DNA from: JAVBWI01 sp036677445
Lineage (GTDB): Bacteria > Bacillota > Clostridia > Christensenellales > CAG-138
NCBI GenBank assembly: GCA_036677445.1
Contig: JAVBWI010000002.1
Location: 135,441 to 199,440 of the forward strand
Direction of reading: 5' to 3'
DNA: 64,000 bases
The notes beneath the pieces were generated by a model. The model made no database searches. It saw only the letters and a program-made list of their open reading frames with translations, and was not told where the DNA came from. Within the stretch, counting starts at the first letter, position 1. Each line of letters starts with the position of its first letter. Below are positions 8,826-17,530 of this stretch, piece after piece. Both the position numbers and the translations under genes were made by a program.

Positions 8826-9134
8826 ATGAAGCTGATACTCAAGGTAGTCGTAGTGTTCGTCGTCGTGGCGCTGCTGTTGCTGCTCGCGCTTTCTTATCTG
8901 GAAAAAAAGCAGGGATTGGATACCCCCGCTTCTGAAATACTGCAGGATATTAAGGCCGCAGGCGAGGATGCCGCGCAGTCCGCCGGGGAATTTCTCGAAG
9001 AGTCCGGTATCAAAAAAGGCGCGGCCGACCTGCTTGCGCAGGGCGCGTCGCTCCTGAACGGTTCCCCCGTGCCGGAGGAAGAGCCGGAACAGACGCCTGA
9101 GGGCGCTAATAAGACGCCGATGCAGGATGATTAG
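8826..9134 (+). CDS. small membrane-anchored protein of unknown function
   Basis: 102 residues. An N-terminal hydrophobic helix (about residues 5-24, ILKVVVVFVVVALLLLLALS) is followed by a charged, alanine/glutamate-rich helical tail ending in an acidic, proline-containing stretch. No known domain is recognised. It begins 2 bp after the stop of the DUF3298-like lipoprotein gene, with GGAGGGTAAGG just upstream, so the two are probably translated together and may act together at the membrane. Confidence 0.7.
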   Translation: MKLILKVVVVFVVVALLLLLALSYLEKKQGLDTPASEILQDIKAAGEDAAQSAGEFLEESGIKKGAADLLAQGASLLNGSPVPEEEPEQTPEGANKTPMQDD

Positions 9135-9143
9135 CCCGGCGCA

Positions 9144-9413
9144 TCAATACGATCCATCCCATGAGTCGATCAATTGCAGTTTCTGCCTGCGCGGAAGCTG
9201 CTTTATTTCTGCTTCGCGGGCCTGGGCTTCGTTGCGGGAGCTTAGTCTTTGTGCATAGGCAAGCCTTACGGGCAGGCGTGAACGGGTGTATTTCGCGCCG
9301 CGCCCGGCGTTATGCACGGCAATACGCTTTTCGATATCCGCCGCGTACCCCGTGTACAGCGTGCCATCGCTGCATTGGAGCATATAGGTGTAATAGTGTT
9401 TGTTCGTGTCCAT
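9144..9413 (-). CDS. GIY-YIG nuclease superfamily protein (UPF0213/YhbQ type)
   Basis: 89 residues, a stand-alone GIY-YIG domain. The pattern Y-T-Y-M-L near the start, LYTGYAADIEKRIAVHN in the middle, the arginine of the helix, and A-R-E-A-E-I-K-Q-L-P near the end match the UPF0213 group. GIY-YIG domains cut DNA with a metal ion, and E. coli YhbQ relatives are linked to DNA damage, but the role here is unknown. It faces the preceding gene tail to tail. Confidence 0.88.
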   Translation of the reverse strand: MDTNKHYYTYMLQCSDGTLYTGYAADIEKRIAVHNAGRGAKYTRSRLPVRLAYAQRLSSRNEAQAREAEIKQLPRRQKLQLIDSWDGSY

Positions 9414-9486
9414 ACTTTATTATAGCATGCCGCTGTGCTCTGTTGCAGGGCAAAACAGTCGTGCGCCCTTTAGACAAATTGCATGG

Positions 9487-9515
9487 TTGCTAGAATGGCG
9501 GCATTGCGGTAAAAT
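9487..9515 (+). promoter_or_regulatory. promoter for the yloU-yloV unit
   Basis: TTGCTA (9487-9492), 17 bases, TAAAAT (9510-9515), 78 bp before the Asp23-family start. A short GC hairpin (CCCGGC-TT-GGCCGGG, about 9547-9561) lies in the leader. The ribosome site is AAGGAGG. Confidence 0.5.
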
Positions 9516-9592
9516 GAATACACAGTATAGGTCAAACTATGTTCTGCCCGGCTTGGCCGGGCGCATACGCTTCATGAAAAGGAGGGGCCAAT

Positions 9593-9946
9593 ATGTCTGT
9601 TGAGATGAGCAACGAAATGGGCAAGATTATTATGACGGAAGATCTTGTGGCCAGCATAGCAGGCTATGCAGCGGGTGAAAACTACGGCATCGTAGGTATG
9701 AGCGCCAAAAAGGCGTCGGATGCAATCATTGAATTCATAAAAAAAGATAACCTCAAGCGCGGCATCAAGGTGGCTGCTGTAGGTCCGGGCGAGGTGGACA
9801 TCGACCTGTACGTCACGCTCGAGTATGGCGTGTCGCTGCCGGCCGTTGCACAAAACGCGCGGCATAACGTACGCTACCGCGTACAGGAGATGACGGGGCT
9901 TACCGTGCGCAACGTGAACATTTTTGTAGAGGGAATTCGCGTCTAG
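9593..9946 (+). CDS. Asp23/Gls24 family envelope stress protein (YloU-like)
   Basis: 117 residues, the usual length of YloU. It starts MSVEMSNEMGKIIMTEDLVASIAG, then AAGENYGIVGMSAKKASDAI, and ends GLTVRNVNIFVEGIRV, all matching the Asp23 fold. In Staphylococcus such proteins are envelope-linked and stress-induced; in Bacillus yloU lies directly before yloV. The same order is kept here, with the DAK2 gene about 80 bp downstream and then recG, so this is the conserved Firmicute yloU-yloV-recG neighbourhood. Confidence 0.93.
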   Translation: MSVEMSNEMGKIIMTEDLVASIAGYAAGENYGIVGMSAKKASDAIIEFIKKDNLKRGIKVAAVGPGEVDIDLYVTLEYGVSLPAVAQNARHNVRYRVQEMTGLTVRNVNIFVEGIRV

Positions 9947-10027
9947 CGGATGTGACGTGTACATTGCGCGCGGAGGCATGCTATGCGTCTGCTGTGTGGA
10001 TGTGCGCGCGATTGGGAGGATAATGAT

Positions 10028-11662
10028 TTGAATGGTATAAAAATCAGCGGCGCGCTGCTCAAGGATATGCTTGTGACGGGCGCGGGATTGCTGGAACGCA
10101 ACAAGGCGCTCATCGATTCGCTTAACGTGTTTCCCGTACCGGATGGCGATACGGGGACAAATATGACCATGACCATGCAGAGCGCCATCAAGGAAATCAG
10201 GAACGCGGACTGTACCACAGTTACCTGCGTGGCGGATGCGTTGAGTCTGGGCGCGCTCAAGGGCGCGCGCGGCAACTCCGGCGTCATACTTTCGCAGTTG
10301 TTCCGCGGCTTCTCACGGGCGCTCAAGGGCGCGGACGAAATGGACGCATCCATGCTGGCCAATGCGCTTTCCATGGGCACCGAGGCCGCCTATAAGGCTG
10401 TCATGAAGCCCAAAGAGGGCACCATGCTGACCGTGTCGCGCATGATTTCGGAGGCCGCGCAGGAGGCCGCCGTGCGCGGCGCAAACGTATACAGCCTGAT
10501 TGACACCATCGTGGAAGAGGGCGAAAGAGCGCTGCAGCTTACGCCGGAGCTTTTGCCGGTATTAAAGGAAGCCGGCGTAATCGATTCGGGCGGCAAGGGT
10601 CTTGTGACCATCTACCGCGGCTTTAAAATGGCGCTCGACGGCGAGGATATCAGCGAGTATGAAGAAGAGGCGGCGCCCGCGGCAATTGCCGAGGATGTGC
10701 TTACGCTGGAGGATGTTGAGGATATCCGCTTTGGTTATTGCACGGAATTCTTTGTCACGCATCTGTCCGAGGACTTCCGCGAGGAGGAACTGGACAAGTT
10801 CCGGGATAAGCTTATGCACATCGGCGACTCGGTCGTGGTGGCCTATGACGCCGGTATGGTTAAAGTGCATGTGCACTCCAATTCCCCCGGCAAGGCGCTG
10901 CAGTTTGCGCTTAGGCTGGGCGAGATCGACAAGGTGAAGATTGAAAACATGCGCGAGCAGAACCGCGAGATTCAGGTGCAGCGCAAGAAAATTGAGCGTG
11001 AATACGCCATGATCGCGGTGGCCTCGGGTGCGGGCGTTGGCAGCGTATTCTCCGACCTTGCCGTGGATGCGCTGGTGCAGGGCGGGCAGACAATGAACCC
11101 CAGCATCGACGATATCAAAAGGACGATTTACAAAGTGAACGCGCGAAACGTGTTCGTGCTGCCCAACAACAGCAACATCATACTCGCCGCGCAGCAGGCC
11201 GCCGAGCTTTCGGAGTGCAATGTCGTCGTTATCCCCAGCAAGTCCATTCCGCAGGGCATTGCGGCGGCGATGGCATTCCATCCGGATCTTTCGGTGGAAG
11301 AAAACACACATCGCATGCAAAATGCCGCGGATAAGGTGATTTCCGGCTCCGTGACATATGCGGTGCGGGATACCTCCTTTAACGGCACGCAGATCCGTAA
11401 AGATGACATGATCGGCATGATGGACGGCAAAATTGTCGCTGTCGATGAAAGCGTACAGGGCGCTTCCCTGAAGCTTTTGCGCACTATGCTGGAAAAGAAC
11501 GGGCAGCGGGATTGCATCGTAACCATTTTCTTTGGCGAGAGCATGCAGGCCGCAACGGCGGCGGAACTGGTAGACACATTGCAGCCAGACTATCCGGACG
11601 TGGAGTTCATTGTGGAGGACGGCGGACAGCCCATTTACTATTACTATTTTTCTGTGGAATAA
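10028..11662 (+). CDS. DAK2-domain protein, fatty acid kinase FakA/YloV type
   Basis: About 544 residues from TTG 10028 (MNGIKISGALLKDMLV), which follows GGGAGGA with seven-base spacing and fits the family's start; an ATG at 9983 with its own GGAGG is possible. The N-terminal DAK2 kinase domain shows NVFPVPDGDTGTNM, whose aspartates bind magnesium-ATP, and KGARGNSGVILSQLFRG. The C-terminal half is the FakB-interacting/DegV-like part. FakA phosphorylates FakB-bound fatty acids for phospholipid synthesis. No fakB is in the window. It follows the Asp23 gene and precedes recG. Confidence 0.92.
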   Translation: MNGIKISGALLKDMLVTGAGLLERNKALIDSLNVFPVPDGDTGTNMTMTMQSAIKEIRNADCTTVTCVADALSLGALKGARGNSGVILSQLFRGFSRALKGADEMDASMLANALSMGTEAAYKAVMKPKEGTMLTVSRMISEAAQEAAVRGANVYSLIDTIVEEGERALQLTPELLPVLKEAGVIDSGGKGLVTIYRGFKMALDGEDISEYEEEAAPAAIAEDVLTLEDVEDIRFGYCTEFFVTHLSEDFREEELDKFRDKLMHIGDSVVVAYDAGMVKVHVHSNSPGKALQFALRLGEIDKVKIENMREQNREIQVQRKKIEREYAMIAVASGAGVGSVFSDLAVDALVQGGQTMNPSIDDIKRTIYKVNARNVFVLPNNSNIILAAQQAAELSECNVVVIPSKSIPQGIAAAMAFHPDLSVEENTHRMQNAADKVISGSVTYAVRDTSFNGTQIRKDDMIGMMDGKIVAVDESVQGASLKLLRTMLEKNGQRDCIVTIFFGESMQAATAAELVDTLQPDYPDVEFIVEDGGQPIYYYYFSVE

Positions 11663-11677
11663 TTTTCTGTTTTTCCG

Positions 11678-11730
11678 GGCCGCCTGCAATACGCGCAATA
11701 ACGCACGCGTTGCTTAGCGGCCTTTTCTTT
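11678..11730 (+). terminator. terminator after the yloV-like gene
   Basis: GGCCGC (11678-11683) pairs with GCGGCC (11717-11722), with an inner GCAA-ACGCG/GCGT-TGC stem, and is followed by TTTTCTTTT. It lies between the DAK2 gene and recG, so recG may partly depend on read-through or its own promoter. Confidence 0.7.
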
Positions 11731-11749
11731 TGAAGGATGAGGAAAGCCT

Positions 11750-13768
11750 ATGCTGGATCAACCGGTTGCCTCGCTCAAGGGCATAGGCGCCAATCGCGCC
11801 GCGGCATTTTTAAAGCTTTCGGTCCGTACACTGCGAGACCTGTTGTTTTTGATGCCGCGGGAATATCAGGATTACTCCGTACTGCGTGAGGCAGGCTCGC
11901 TTGAACACGGGGAACTGGCAGCCCTGCGTCTGACGGTCGTCCAGGAGCCGCAGCTTCTGCGCCCCTCGCGCGGCATGCAGCTTGTAACTTTGGGCGCGCA
12001 GGATGTTACCGGCCGCCGCCTGCAGGTGGTCTGGTTCAACCAGCCTTACCGGAAAAACCAGACCCATGCGGGTGAGACAAAGGTGTTTTGCGGGCGGGCG
12101 GACAAAAGCCGTGGGCTAAAGCTTCTTAACCCTACCGTGATGGAGGAGCCGCCCGGTATATTGCCCGTTTATCCGCTGGCGCAGGGGCTGACGCAGTATC
12201 AGGTGCGCGATGCTGTGGAGCGCGCGCTGCAGCTTGCACTCAAATATGTGCAGGAGACCCTGCCTGAGGAGTTCCGGGCGCAGTATGACCTTTGCGGCTT
12301 GCGGCAGGCGCTGTGCGATCTGCATTTTCCAAAAGGTACGCAGGCGCTCGCAGCAGCGCGGCGCAGGCTTTCCTTTGAAGATATGCTGTATTATCTTCTG
12401 GCCATCGCTTTACTCAAGCAGGAGCGGCGCGGCCGCGAAGGCATTGCGTTCGAGACTATGGGCGTACGTGAAGCGCTGGAAAAGCAATTGCCGTTTCCGC
12501 TGACGGGGGCGCAGGCGCGCGTGCTTGGCGAGATCCAAGCGGATATGCAGAGTGCCAAGCCTATGAACCGGCTGATACAGGGCGACGTGGGCTCAGGCAA
12601 AACGGTGCTTGCCTTCTATGCGCTGCAGGTGGCGGCGCAAAACGGCTGCCAGGGCGCATTGATGGTGCCTACGGAGATATTGGCGCAGCAGCACTTCGCA
12701 TTGCTTGAAAAGCTGTTCGGCGATTCCGTATGCCTGCTGCGCGGCGGTATGAAAAAAAGCGAGCGGGATCGGGCGTATGCGCGCGTGGAAACGGGGGAGG
12801 CCAAGGTGGTGGTGGGTACGCATGCGCTGCTGCAGGCGGGCCTTGCGTTCCATAAGCTGGGGCTGGTCGTGACGGATGAACAGCATCGCTTCGGCGTGCG
12901 CCAGCGTGCCAAGATCGCCAACAAAAGCGAGAAAACGCCGGACGTGCTGATTATGAGCGCCACACCCATTCCGCGTACGCTTGCGATGATGCTCTACGGC
13001 GACCTTGATCTTTCCGTGCTCGACGAACTGCCGCCCGGCCGCAGGCCGGTCATGACACGGCTGGTGCCGGAAAGCCGCCGCATCGATATGTACCGCTTCG
13101 TACGGCAGCAGGCGCTTTCGGGAAGGCAGGCGTATGTGGTTTGCCCGCTGGTGGAGCATTCCGATATGGCAGAGGTCAAAAGCGCGCAGGAGGTATTCGA
13201 GGAACTGTCCGGGCTGTTTCCCGATCTTCGCATAGCGCTTTTGCACGGCCGCATGGCCGCGGCCAAAAAAGAAGCGGCGATAGAGGCGTTTCGCAAAGGC
13301 GAACTCGATATGCTGGTTTCCACCACCGTGGTGGAGGTAGGCGTGGATGTACAGAATGCCACCGTAATGGTCATAGAGAGCGCCGACCGGTTTGGCCTTG
13401 CGCAGCTGCATCAGCTTCGCGGGCGCGTGGGAAGGGGCGCTGCGCAGTCCTTTTGCTTTTTGCTCAACGATTCGCAGGTGGAAACGGCAAATAAACGCCT
13501 GGAAATCATGGTGCAAACAAACGACGGCTTCCGGATCGCCCAGCGCGACCTGGAACTGCGCGGACCCGGCGAATTTTTAGGGACGCGCCAGCACGGTGTG
13601 GACGAGCTGCAGGCCGCGCATATGGCCGCCAATATGGATATATTGCTGGAGGCGCAGCATGCCGCGGAGGAGCTGACCAAAGCGGGCGAGACGCTGGGGA
13701 CTGCACCGATATTTGCGCGTGCGGGCGAGATTTACCGTCTGCGCATGCGCGAAATCGCAAACAATTAA
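11750..13768 (+). CDS. recG: ATP-dependent DNA helicase RecG
   Basis: 672 residues, the expected size. RecG reverses stalled forks and moves Holliday junctions. An N-terminal wedge/OB domain (about 1-230, with LKGIGANRAAAF) precedes the superfamily-2 helicase core: Walker A GDVGSGKT, DEQH box in VVTDEQHRFGVRQR, MSATPIPRTLA, VSTTVVEVGVDVQNAT, and QLRGRVGRG. The C-terminus keeps the RecG-specific QRDLELRGPGEFLGTRQHG. The start at 11750 follows GATGAGGAAAG. Directly downstream is a terminator. Confidence 0.97.
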   Translation: MLDQPVASLKGIGANRAAAFLKLSVRTLRDLLFLMPREYQDYSVLREAGSLEHGELAALRLTVVQEPQLLRPSRGMQLVTLGAQDVTGRRLQVVWFNQPYRKNQTHAGETKVFCGRADKSRGLKLLNPTVMEEPPGILPVYPLAQGLTQYQVRDAVERALQLALKYVQETLPEEFRAQYDLCGLRQALCDLHFPKGTQALAAARRRLSFEDMLYYLLAIALLKQERRGREGIAFETMGVREALEKQLPFPLTGAQARVLGEIQADMQSAKPMNRLIQGDVGSGKTVLAFYALQVAAQNGCQGALMVPTEILAQQHFALLEKLFGDSVCLLRGGMKKSERDRAYARVETGEAKVVVGTHALLQAGLAFHKLGLVVTDEQHRFGVRQRAKIANKSEKTPDVLIMSATPIPRTLAMMLYGDLDLSVLDELPPGRRPVMTRLVPESRRIDMYRFVRQQALSGRQAYVVCPLVEHSDMAEVKSAQEVFEELSGLFPDLRIALLHGRMAAAKKEAAIEAFRKGELDMLVSTTVVEVGVDVQNATVMVIESADRFGLAQLHQLRGRVGRGAAQSFCFLLNDSQVETANKRLEIMVQTNDGFRIAQRDLELRGPGEFLGTRQHGVDELQAAHMAANMDILLEAQHAAEELTKAGETLGTAPIFARAGEIYRLRMREIANN

Positions 13769-13804
13769 TTTTGAAATTATAAAACGAATACAATAAGCGG
13801 CGGA

Positions 13805-13837
13805 CGCATGCGGCAACGTATGCGCTTTTTGTTTTTT
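13805..13837 (+). terminator. terminator after recG
   Basis: CGCATGCG (13805-13812) pairs with CGTATGCG (13817-13824) around a GCAA tetraloop, then C-TTTTT-G-TTTTTT. This is a clean rho-independent terminator 37 bp after the recG stop. Confidence 0.85.
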
Positions 13838-13966
13838 GCGCAAACTTCTATGAACGCGATGTATATAAAAAGTTTCAGCATAAAAAATGATTACAATAGA
13901 TTCCAGTCATAGAATCCACACGGCGGGGTAATTTAATACCACAACCGAAGGAAAGGAGGAAAAACA

Positions 13967-14161
13967 ATGGCCAGAAACAACGTGCTGATTCCCGAGTCCA
14001 AATCGGCTCTGAATCAATTCAAGACAGAAGTAGCCTCTTCCTTGAACGTAAATCTCAAGCAAGGCTACAACGGCGACCTGACCTCCCGCGAGGCGGGCTC
14101 CATCGGTGGCGAAATGGTTAAACGCATGATTGCATATGCCGAGCAGAACATGCCTAAGTAA
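13967..14161 (+). CDS. alpha/beta-type small acid-soluble spore protein, copy 1
   Basis: 64 residues. These proteins coat DNA in the dormant spore core and protect it from UV and heat; the GPR protease degrades them at germination. Seen: the FKTEVASSLNVNL segment holding the GPR cleavage region, GYNGDLTSREAGSIGGEMVKRMI, the family's C-terminal DNA-binding signature, and an EQNMPK end. AAAGGAGG lies upstream. Copies 2 and 3 follow in tandem. Forespore (sigma-G) expression is expected, but I could not find a convincing sigma-G promoter. Confidence 0.96.
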   Translation: MARNNVLIPESKSALNQFKTEVASSLNVNLKQGYNGDLTSREAGSIGGEMVKRMIAYAEQNMPK

Positions 14162-14251
14162 CCCCAACATGTAAAAGCCGGAGGCGCTGCCTGGAGCAGC
14201 AGGCTTTCTGGCAGCAGCCTTCGAAAAATTTTTTTGAAAGGAGAACTTTAA

Positions 14252-14446
14252 ATGGCAAGGAACAGTGTGCTTAATCCCGAATCCAAGTCCAAGCTGAATC
14301 AGTTCAAGACCGAGGCGGCGTCCTCGCTCAATGTCAACCTGAAGCAGGGCTACAACGGCGACTTGACTTCCCGTGAGGCAGGGTCTATCGGCGGCGAAAT
14401 GGTCAAACGCATGATCGCGTATGCCGAACAGAATATGCCTAAGTAA
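14252..14446 (+). CDS. alpha/beta-type small acid-soluble spore protein, copy 2
   Basis: 64 residues, almost identical to copy 1 apart from changes near the N-terminus (SVLNPESKSKLNQFKTEAA). The DNA-binding signature GDLTSREAGSIGGEMVKRM is unchanged. AAAGGAG precedes the ATG. The gap before it (14162-14251) resembles the gap before copy 3, so gene and spacer were duplicated together. Confidence 0.96.
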   Translation: MARNSVLNPESKSKLNQFKTEAASSLNVNLKQGYNGDLTSREAGSIGGEMVKRMIAYAEQNMPK

Positions 14447-14539
14447 CCTGGTAAATATTTCGACGGCGCCGCCTATGGCGCAACGCCCTATCGGCAGCGG
14501 CCTTCGATAAGCAGTATTCTAAAGAAAGGAGAAACGCAA

Positions 14540-14776
14540 ATGGCAAGAAACAGTGTGCTCAATCCCGAGTCCAAGGCTAAACTGGATCAGTTCAAGACCG
14601 AAGTGGCTTCCTCGCTCAATGTCAACCTGAAGCAGGGCTACAACGGCGACTTGACATCCCGCGAGGCAGGGTCTATCGGTGGCGAAATGGTAAAGCGCAT
14701 GATCTCGTATGCCGAGCAGAGCATGCCCAGTCTGGGCAGCACCAGCACCAGTACCAGCACCAGAACGATGCGCTAA
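14540..14776 (+). CDS. alpha/beta-type small acid-soluble spore protein, copy 3 with Ser/Thr tail
   Basis: 78 residues. The first 62 match copies 1 and 2 (KLDQFKTEVASSLNV, EAGSIGGEMVKRM). The C-terminus does not stop at MPK but continues as SLGSTSTSTSTRTMR, a 14-residue Ser/Thr repeat ending in basic residues. The repeat codons (agcaccagcaccagtacc) suggest microsatellite growth past the old stop. AAGGAG precedes the ATG. It ends the triplet before a strong terminator. Confidence 0.95.
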   Translation: MARNSVLNPESKAKLDQFKTEVASSLNVNLKQGYNGDLTSREAGSIGGEMVKRMISYAEQSMPSLGSTSTSTSTRTMR

Positions 14777-14802
14777 GCGCGCGTGTCATAAGGGATAGAA
14801 AT

Positions 14803-14842
14803 AAACGGGCCGCGGCGTTTCCATGAACGCTGCGGCCCGTTT
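14803..14842. terminator. bidirectional terminator between spore-protein triplet and amidase gene
   Basis: AAACGGGCCGC (14803-14813) pairs with GCGGCCCGTTT (14832-14842), with GGCGTT/AACGCT extending the stem around a short loop. A-runs on one side and T-runs on the other let it act for both converging genes. Confidence 0.85.
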
Positions 14843-14870
14843 GAAATATATAAACACGCGAAGTGTTACT

Positions 14871-15902
14871 TTACGTAGTTGAGAAATATGCGGTCAGCCC
14901 CTTATAAATGCCCTCCGCACAGTACTGCTGATAGTAGGTGCGGTTTAAACGTACATCTTCCGTTGGATTGGAAAGATACCCAAGCTCCACTGTGGCTACG
15001 GGGCTCCATGACCAGTTGAAGCCGGTCTGATCCGTTTTTGTAAGCACCGAAAGCTGCGCCGCGCCGGTCGCTTCACATACCGAGGTGAGCAGGTTTTTTG
15101 CTAGTTTCAGGCTGTCATCCGCAATTTCCGGCTTAATTACAGACGAGGGGCAGAGCACATGCACGCCGTTTACAGCGCGGTCGGTACTGTAATCGCAATG
15201 GATCCGTACCCAGCAGTCCACATCCGCGTCATTCATGGCTTGCGCGCGCTCAATATTGGAAAGCTGCACATCGTTTTCCGTGCGCGTCATAAATACGACG
15301 GCGCCCGCTTTTTCCAGCAGGCTTTGCAATTTCTTTGCAACAAGAAGTGTGATCTCATACTCCGGCACATTGGTTTTAATACCGACTGCGCCTGCGCTCA
15401 TACGCTCCTTGGAACGCATCGATCCGGGGGCCACGAGTTCATATGTGTGGTCGGCGTTTTTTTGGTGCCCTGCATCAATGCCTATCCGCTTGCCGGAAAG
15501 CGATGCTTCAGTAGGCGATGCTTCAGTAGGCGATGCTGCGCCGGCTTGCACGTTATCCTGCGCCTGTGCGGCGGCAAACGTGCCGTTTTGCAGCGTAGTG
15601 AAGGCGCTGTTGAACGCATTGATCGTCTGTATGCCGCAAATGCCGTCCGAATCGATACCAAGCCGAGCCTGCAGCAACCGTACCGCCGCCGCCGTACGCG
15701 GGCCGTAAACGCCGTCTACAATGGAGCCGTAAAGATCCAACTCGGTCAGGTTTTCCTGCAGCAACCGTACGGGTTCCCCCTGCGAGCCGATGCGCATGCT
15801 TGTCGCCGGCAAACGGGACAGGGCCTGTGATGCGCCCGCCGAGATGAAAAGCAGCATAATGGCGAAAAATGCAGACAATATGCGCTTGTAGCGAACACCC
15901 AT
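14871..15902 (-). CDS. secreted N-acetylmuramoyl-L-alanine amidase with peptidoglycan-binding domain
   Basis: 343 residues. A signal peptide or anchor (about 1-28, ending GASQALS) is followed by a peptidoglycan-binding domain (about 38-95; GSQGEPVRLLQENL, DGVYGPRTAAAVRLLQ, GIDSDGICG), a linker with a doubled SPTEA motif, and an Amidase_3 domain: GIDAGH zinc histidine, the glutamate in NVPEYEITL, RIHCD where relatives have RIHAN, and VATVELGYLSNPTED with the catalytic glutamate. It cleaves the lactyl-alanine bond of cell wall. Next to spore genes, a role in spore cortex or mother-cell lysis is possible but unproven. Confidence 0.9.
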   Translation of the reverse strand: MGVRYKRILSAFFAIMLLFISAGASQALSRLPATSMRIGSQGEPVRLLQENLTELDLYGSIVDGVYGPRTAAAVRLLQARLGIDSDGICGIQTINAFNSAFTTLQNGTFAAAQAQDNVQAGAASPTEASPTEASLSGKRIGIDAGHQKNADHTYELVAPGSMRSKERMSAGAVGIKTNVPEYEITLLVAKKLQSLLEKAGAVVFMTRTENDVQLSNIERAQAMNDADVDCWVRIHCDYSTDRAVNGVHVLCPSSVIKPEIADDSLKLAKNLLTSVCEATGAAQLSVLTKTDQTGFNWSWSPVATVELGYLSNPTEDVRLNRTYYQQYCAEGIYKGLTAYFSTT

Positions 15903-16113
15903 TGGCCGGCCTCCTCTTGATGCTTATGACATATCGCAGTATATCCCCCAAAACGGGTTCGACTGCTTAAAGTCCCGATTCGTATTTTATCACCCCGCCG
16001 CGCATTTTGTCATGTGGAATAGATAAACAAACTGTGAATTTCGACAGGGAACGTTATATAGTAATGCGGCCCTTTCTTTGATTATTGCTTTTATATATGT
16101 TAGCCGGCACGCA

Positions 16114-16142
16114 TTGACGATGCATGATGCGGCTAGTATAAT
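16114..16142 (+). promoter_or_regulatory. strong sigma-A-type promoter for the aminotransferase gene
   Basis: TTGACG (16114-16119), 17 bases, TATAAT (16137-16142), with a leader of about 95 bases. No known riboswitch is recognised in the leader. The rest of 15903-16113 is AT-rich and probably carries the leftward amidase promoter. Confidence 0.8.
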
Positions 16143-16242
16143 ACACATAAACCAGATTGTGCATATTTTTGATTTTGGTGACCGGAAAAGACAATAACCC
16201 GCAGCGGGACACAATCAATACATGCATCAAGGAGGATGTGTT

Positions 16243-17415
16243 ATGAAAAGCGAGACTCTTATCTCCAAGGTCGTACAAGAAATCCCTCCTTCCGGCATTC
16301 GAAAATACTTCGATATGCTGGATGACAGCTGCATCAGCCTGGGGGTTGGCGAGCCGGATTTCGCCACGCCGGAAGGAATCCGTAAAGAGGCGCTCAAAAG
16401 GCTTTCGGTCGGCCGCATTCCGTACACCTCCAATGCGGGCATGCCGGAGCTCCGCGAACTGATTTTACAGTATCTGGAGGCGCGCTTTGACCTGACAGGG
16501 TATTCCCTGCCCGAAACGCTTATCACTGTCGGCGGCAGTCAGGCTATCGACCTTGCGCTGCGCGCAGTCATCAACCCCGGTGATGAAGTAATCGTTCCGG
16601 AACCGACATATGTCGCGTATATCCCCAGCATCAAGCTGGCGGGCGGCGTACCTGTCAGCATCACCACCACCCACGAAGGCCGCTTCAAAATTTCGGCGGA
16701 AGCCCTGCGCGCAGCAATGACGCCGCGCACAAAGGCATTGCTGCTGCCCTTCCCCAACAACCCTACCGGCGGCATTATGGAGCGCGCGGATCTCGAAGCG
16801 CTTGCCGAGGTACTTAAAGATACCGACGTGGTGGTCATTACGGATGAGATTTATGCGGAGCTCACCTTCAACGGCAAACGGCACGTGTCCTTCGCTTCGA
16901 TCCCCGGCATGCGGGAGCGCACCATCGTGCTCAACGGCTTCTCCAAGGCTTTCTCCATGACAGGCTGGCGGCTGGGGTATGCCGTGGGCAACAAGCCGTT
17001 TATCGCAGCTATGACCAAGATACACCAGCTCACCATGCTGTGCGCGCCGACGACGGGCCAAATTGCGGGCGTCGTCGCTATCGAACGCGGACTCGCGAAT
17101 GACTGGGCGGATATACGATACATGACGGAGGAATATGATCGCCGCAGGCGGTATCTCGTGGACGCCTTCAACGATTTGGGGCTGGAGTGCAAGGAGCCGG
17201 AAGGCGCTTTCTACGTGTTCCCATCCATCCGTTCCACCGGTCTCAAGTCCGAGGAATTCTGCGACCGGCTGATGAACGAGCACAAGGTCGTCACCGTGCC
17301 CGGCACCGCATTTGGCGCTGCGGGCGAGGGGCATATCCGCTGCTGTTATGCGACGGACCTTGACAAAATCAAGATAGCGGTGGATCGAATCAAGGCGTTT
17401 TTGCAAACGCTCTGA
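16243..17415 (+). CDS. class I/II PLP aminotransferase (aspartate/aromatic type)
   Basis: 390 residues from ATG 16243, which follows GGAGGATG; the frame is open seven codons further but without a ribosome site. Seen: GEPDFATPEGIRKEA, PFPNNPTGGIMERADLE, VVITDEIYAEL with the PLP-binding D and Y, the Schiff-base lysine in NGFSKAFSMTGWRLGY, and the final arginine in GHIRCCYA. The size and motifs match the PatA/aspartate aminotransferase subgroup, cytosolic enzymes that swap amino groups with 2-oxoglutarate. Amino-acid preference cannot be read. It has its own promoter and terminator. Confidence 0.92.
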   Translation: MKSETLISKVVQEIPPSGIRKYFDMLDDSCISLGVGEPDFATPEGIRKEALKRLSVGRIPYTSNAGMPELRELILQYLEARFDLTGYSLPETLITVGGSQAIDLALRAVINPGDEVIVPEPTYVAYIPSIKLAGGVPVSITTTHEGRFKISAEALRAAMTPRTKALLLPFPNNPTGGIMERADLEALAEVLKDTDVVVITDEIYAELTFNGKRHVSFASIPGMRERTIVLNGFSKAFSMTGWRLGYAVGNKPFIAAMTKIHQLTMLCAPTTGQIAGVVAIERGLANDWADIRYMTEEYDRRRRYLVDAFNDLGLECKEPEGAFYVFPSIRSTGLKSEEFCDRLMNEHKVVTVPGTAFGAAGEGHIRCCYATDLDKIKIAVDRIKAFLQTL

Positions 17416-17438
17416 TAAATGTGATAAACTAACTTTGA

Positions 17439-17469
17439 GGCGGGTCAGGCCAAACGGCCTCGGCCCGCC
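17439..17469 (+). terminator. GC-rich hairpin after the aminotransferase gene
   Basis: GGCGGG (17439-17444) pairs with CCCGCC (17464-17469), and AGGCC with GGCCT inside it. ATTATTAT follows rather than a T-run, so termination may be partial. Confidence 0.6.
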
Positions 17470-17496
17470 ATTATTATCGAAAGACCTTATGAAAAT

Positions 17497-17518
17497 ACCC
17501 GAATGTACTCATTCGGGT
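17497..17518 (+). promoter_or_regulatory. perfect stem-loop directly before the U32-family ribosome site
   Basis: ACCCGAATG (17497-17505), loop TACT, CATTCGGGT (17510-17518), two bases before GGGAGG (17521) and 12 before the ATG. It has no T-run, so it may protect or gate translation of the next gene rather than terminate. Confidence 0.4.
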
Positions 17519-17530
17519 GCGGGAGGATGC

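Larger units (their letters stand above)
13967..14776 (+). repeat. tandem triplication of spore-protein gene units
   Basis: Three gene-plus-spacer units with starts 285 and 288 bp apart. The spacers share a layout (GGCGC near the stop, a GGCAGC-GGCCTTCGA-type end, then the AAAGGAG site), so the whole unit was copied rather than only the coding part. Confidence 0.8.

Noticed and set aside
13838..13966. Sigma-G promoter before the spore-protein triplet
   Set aside because: CATA-like elements exist, but no pair of boxes has the proper 17-18 base spacing, so no site is claimed.
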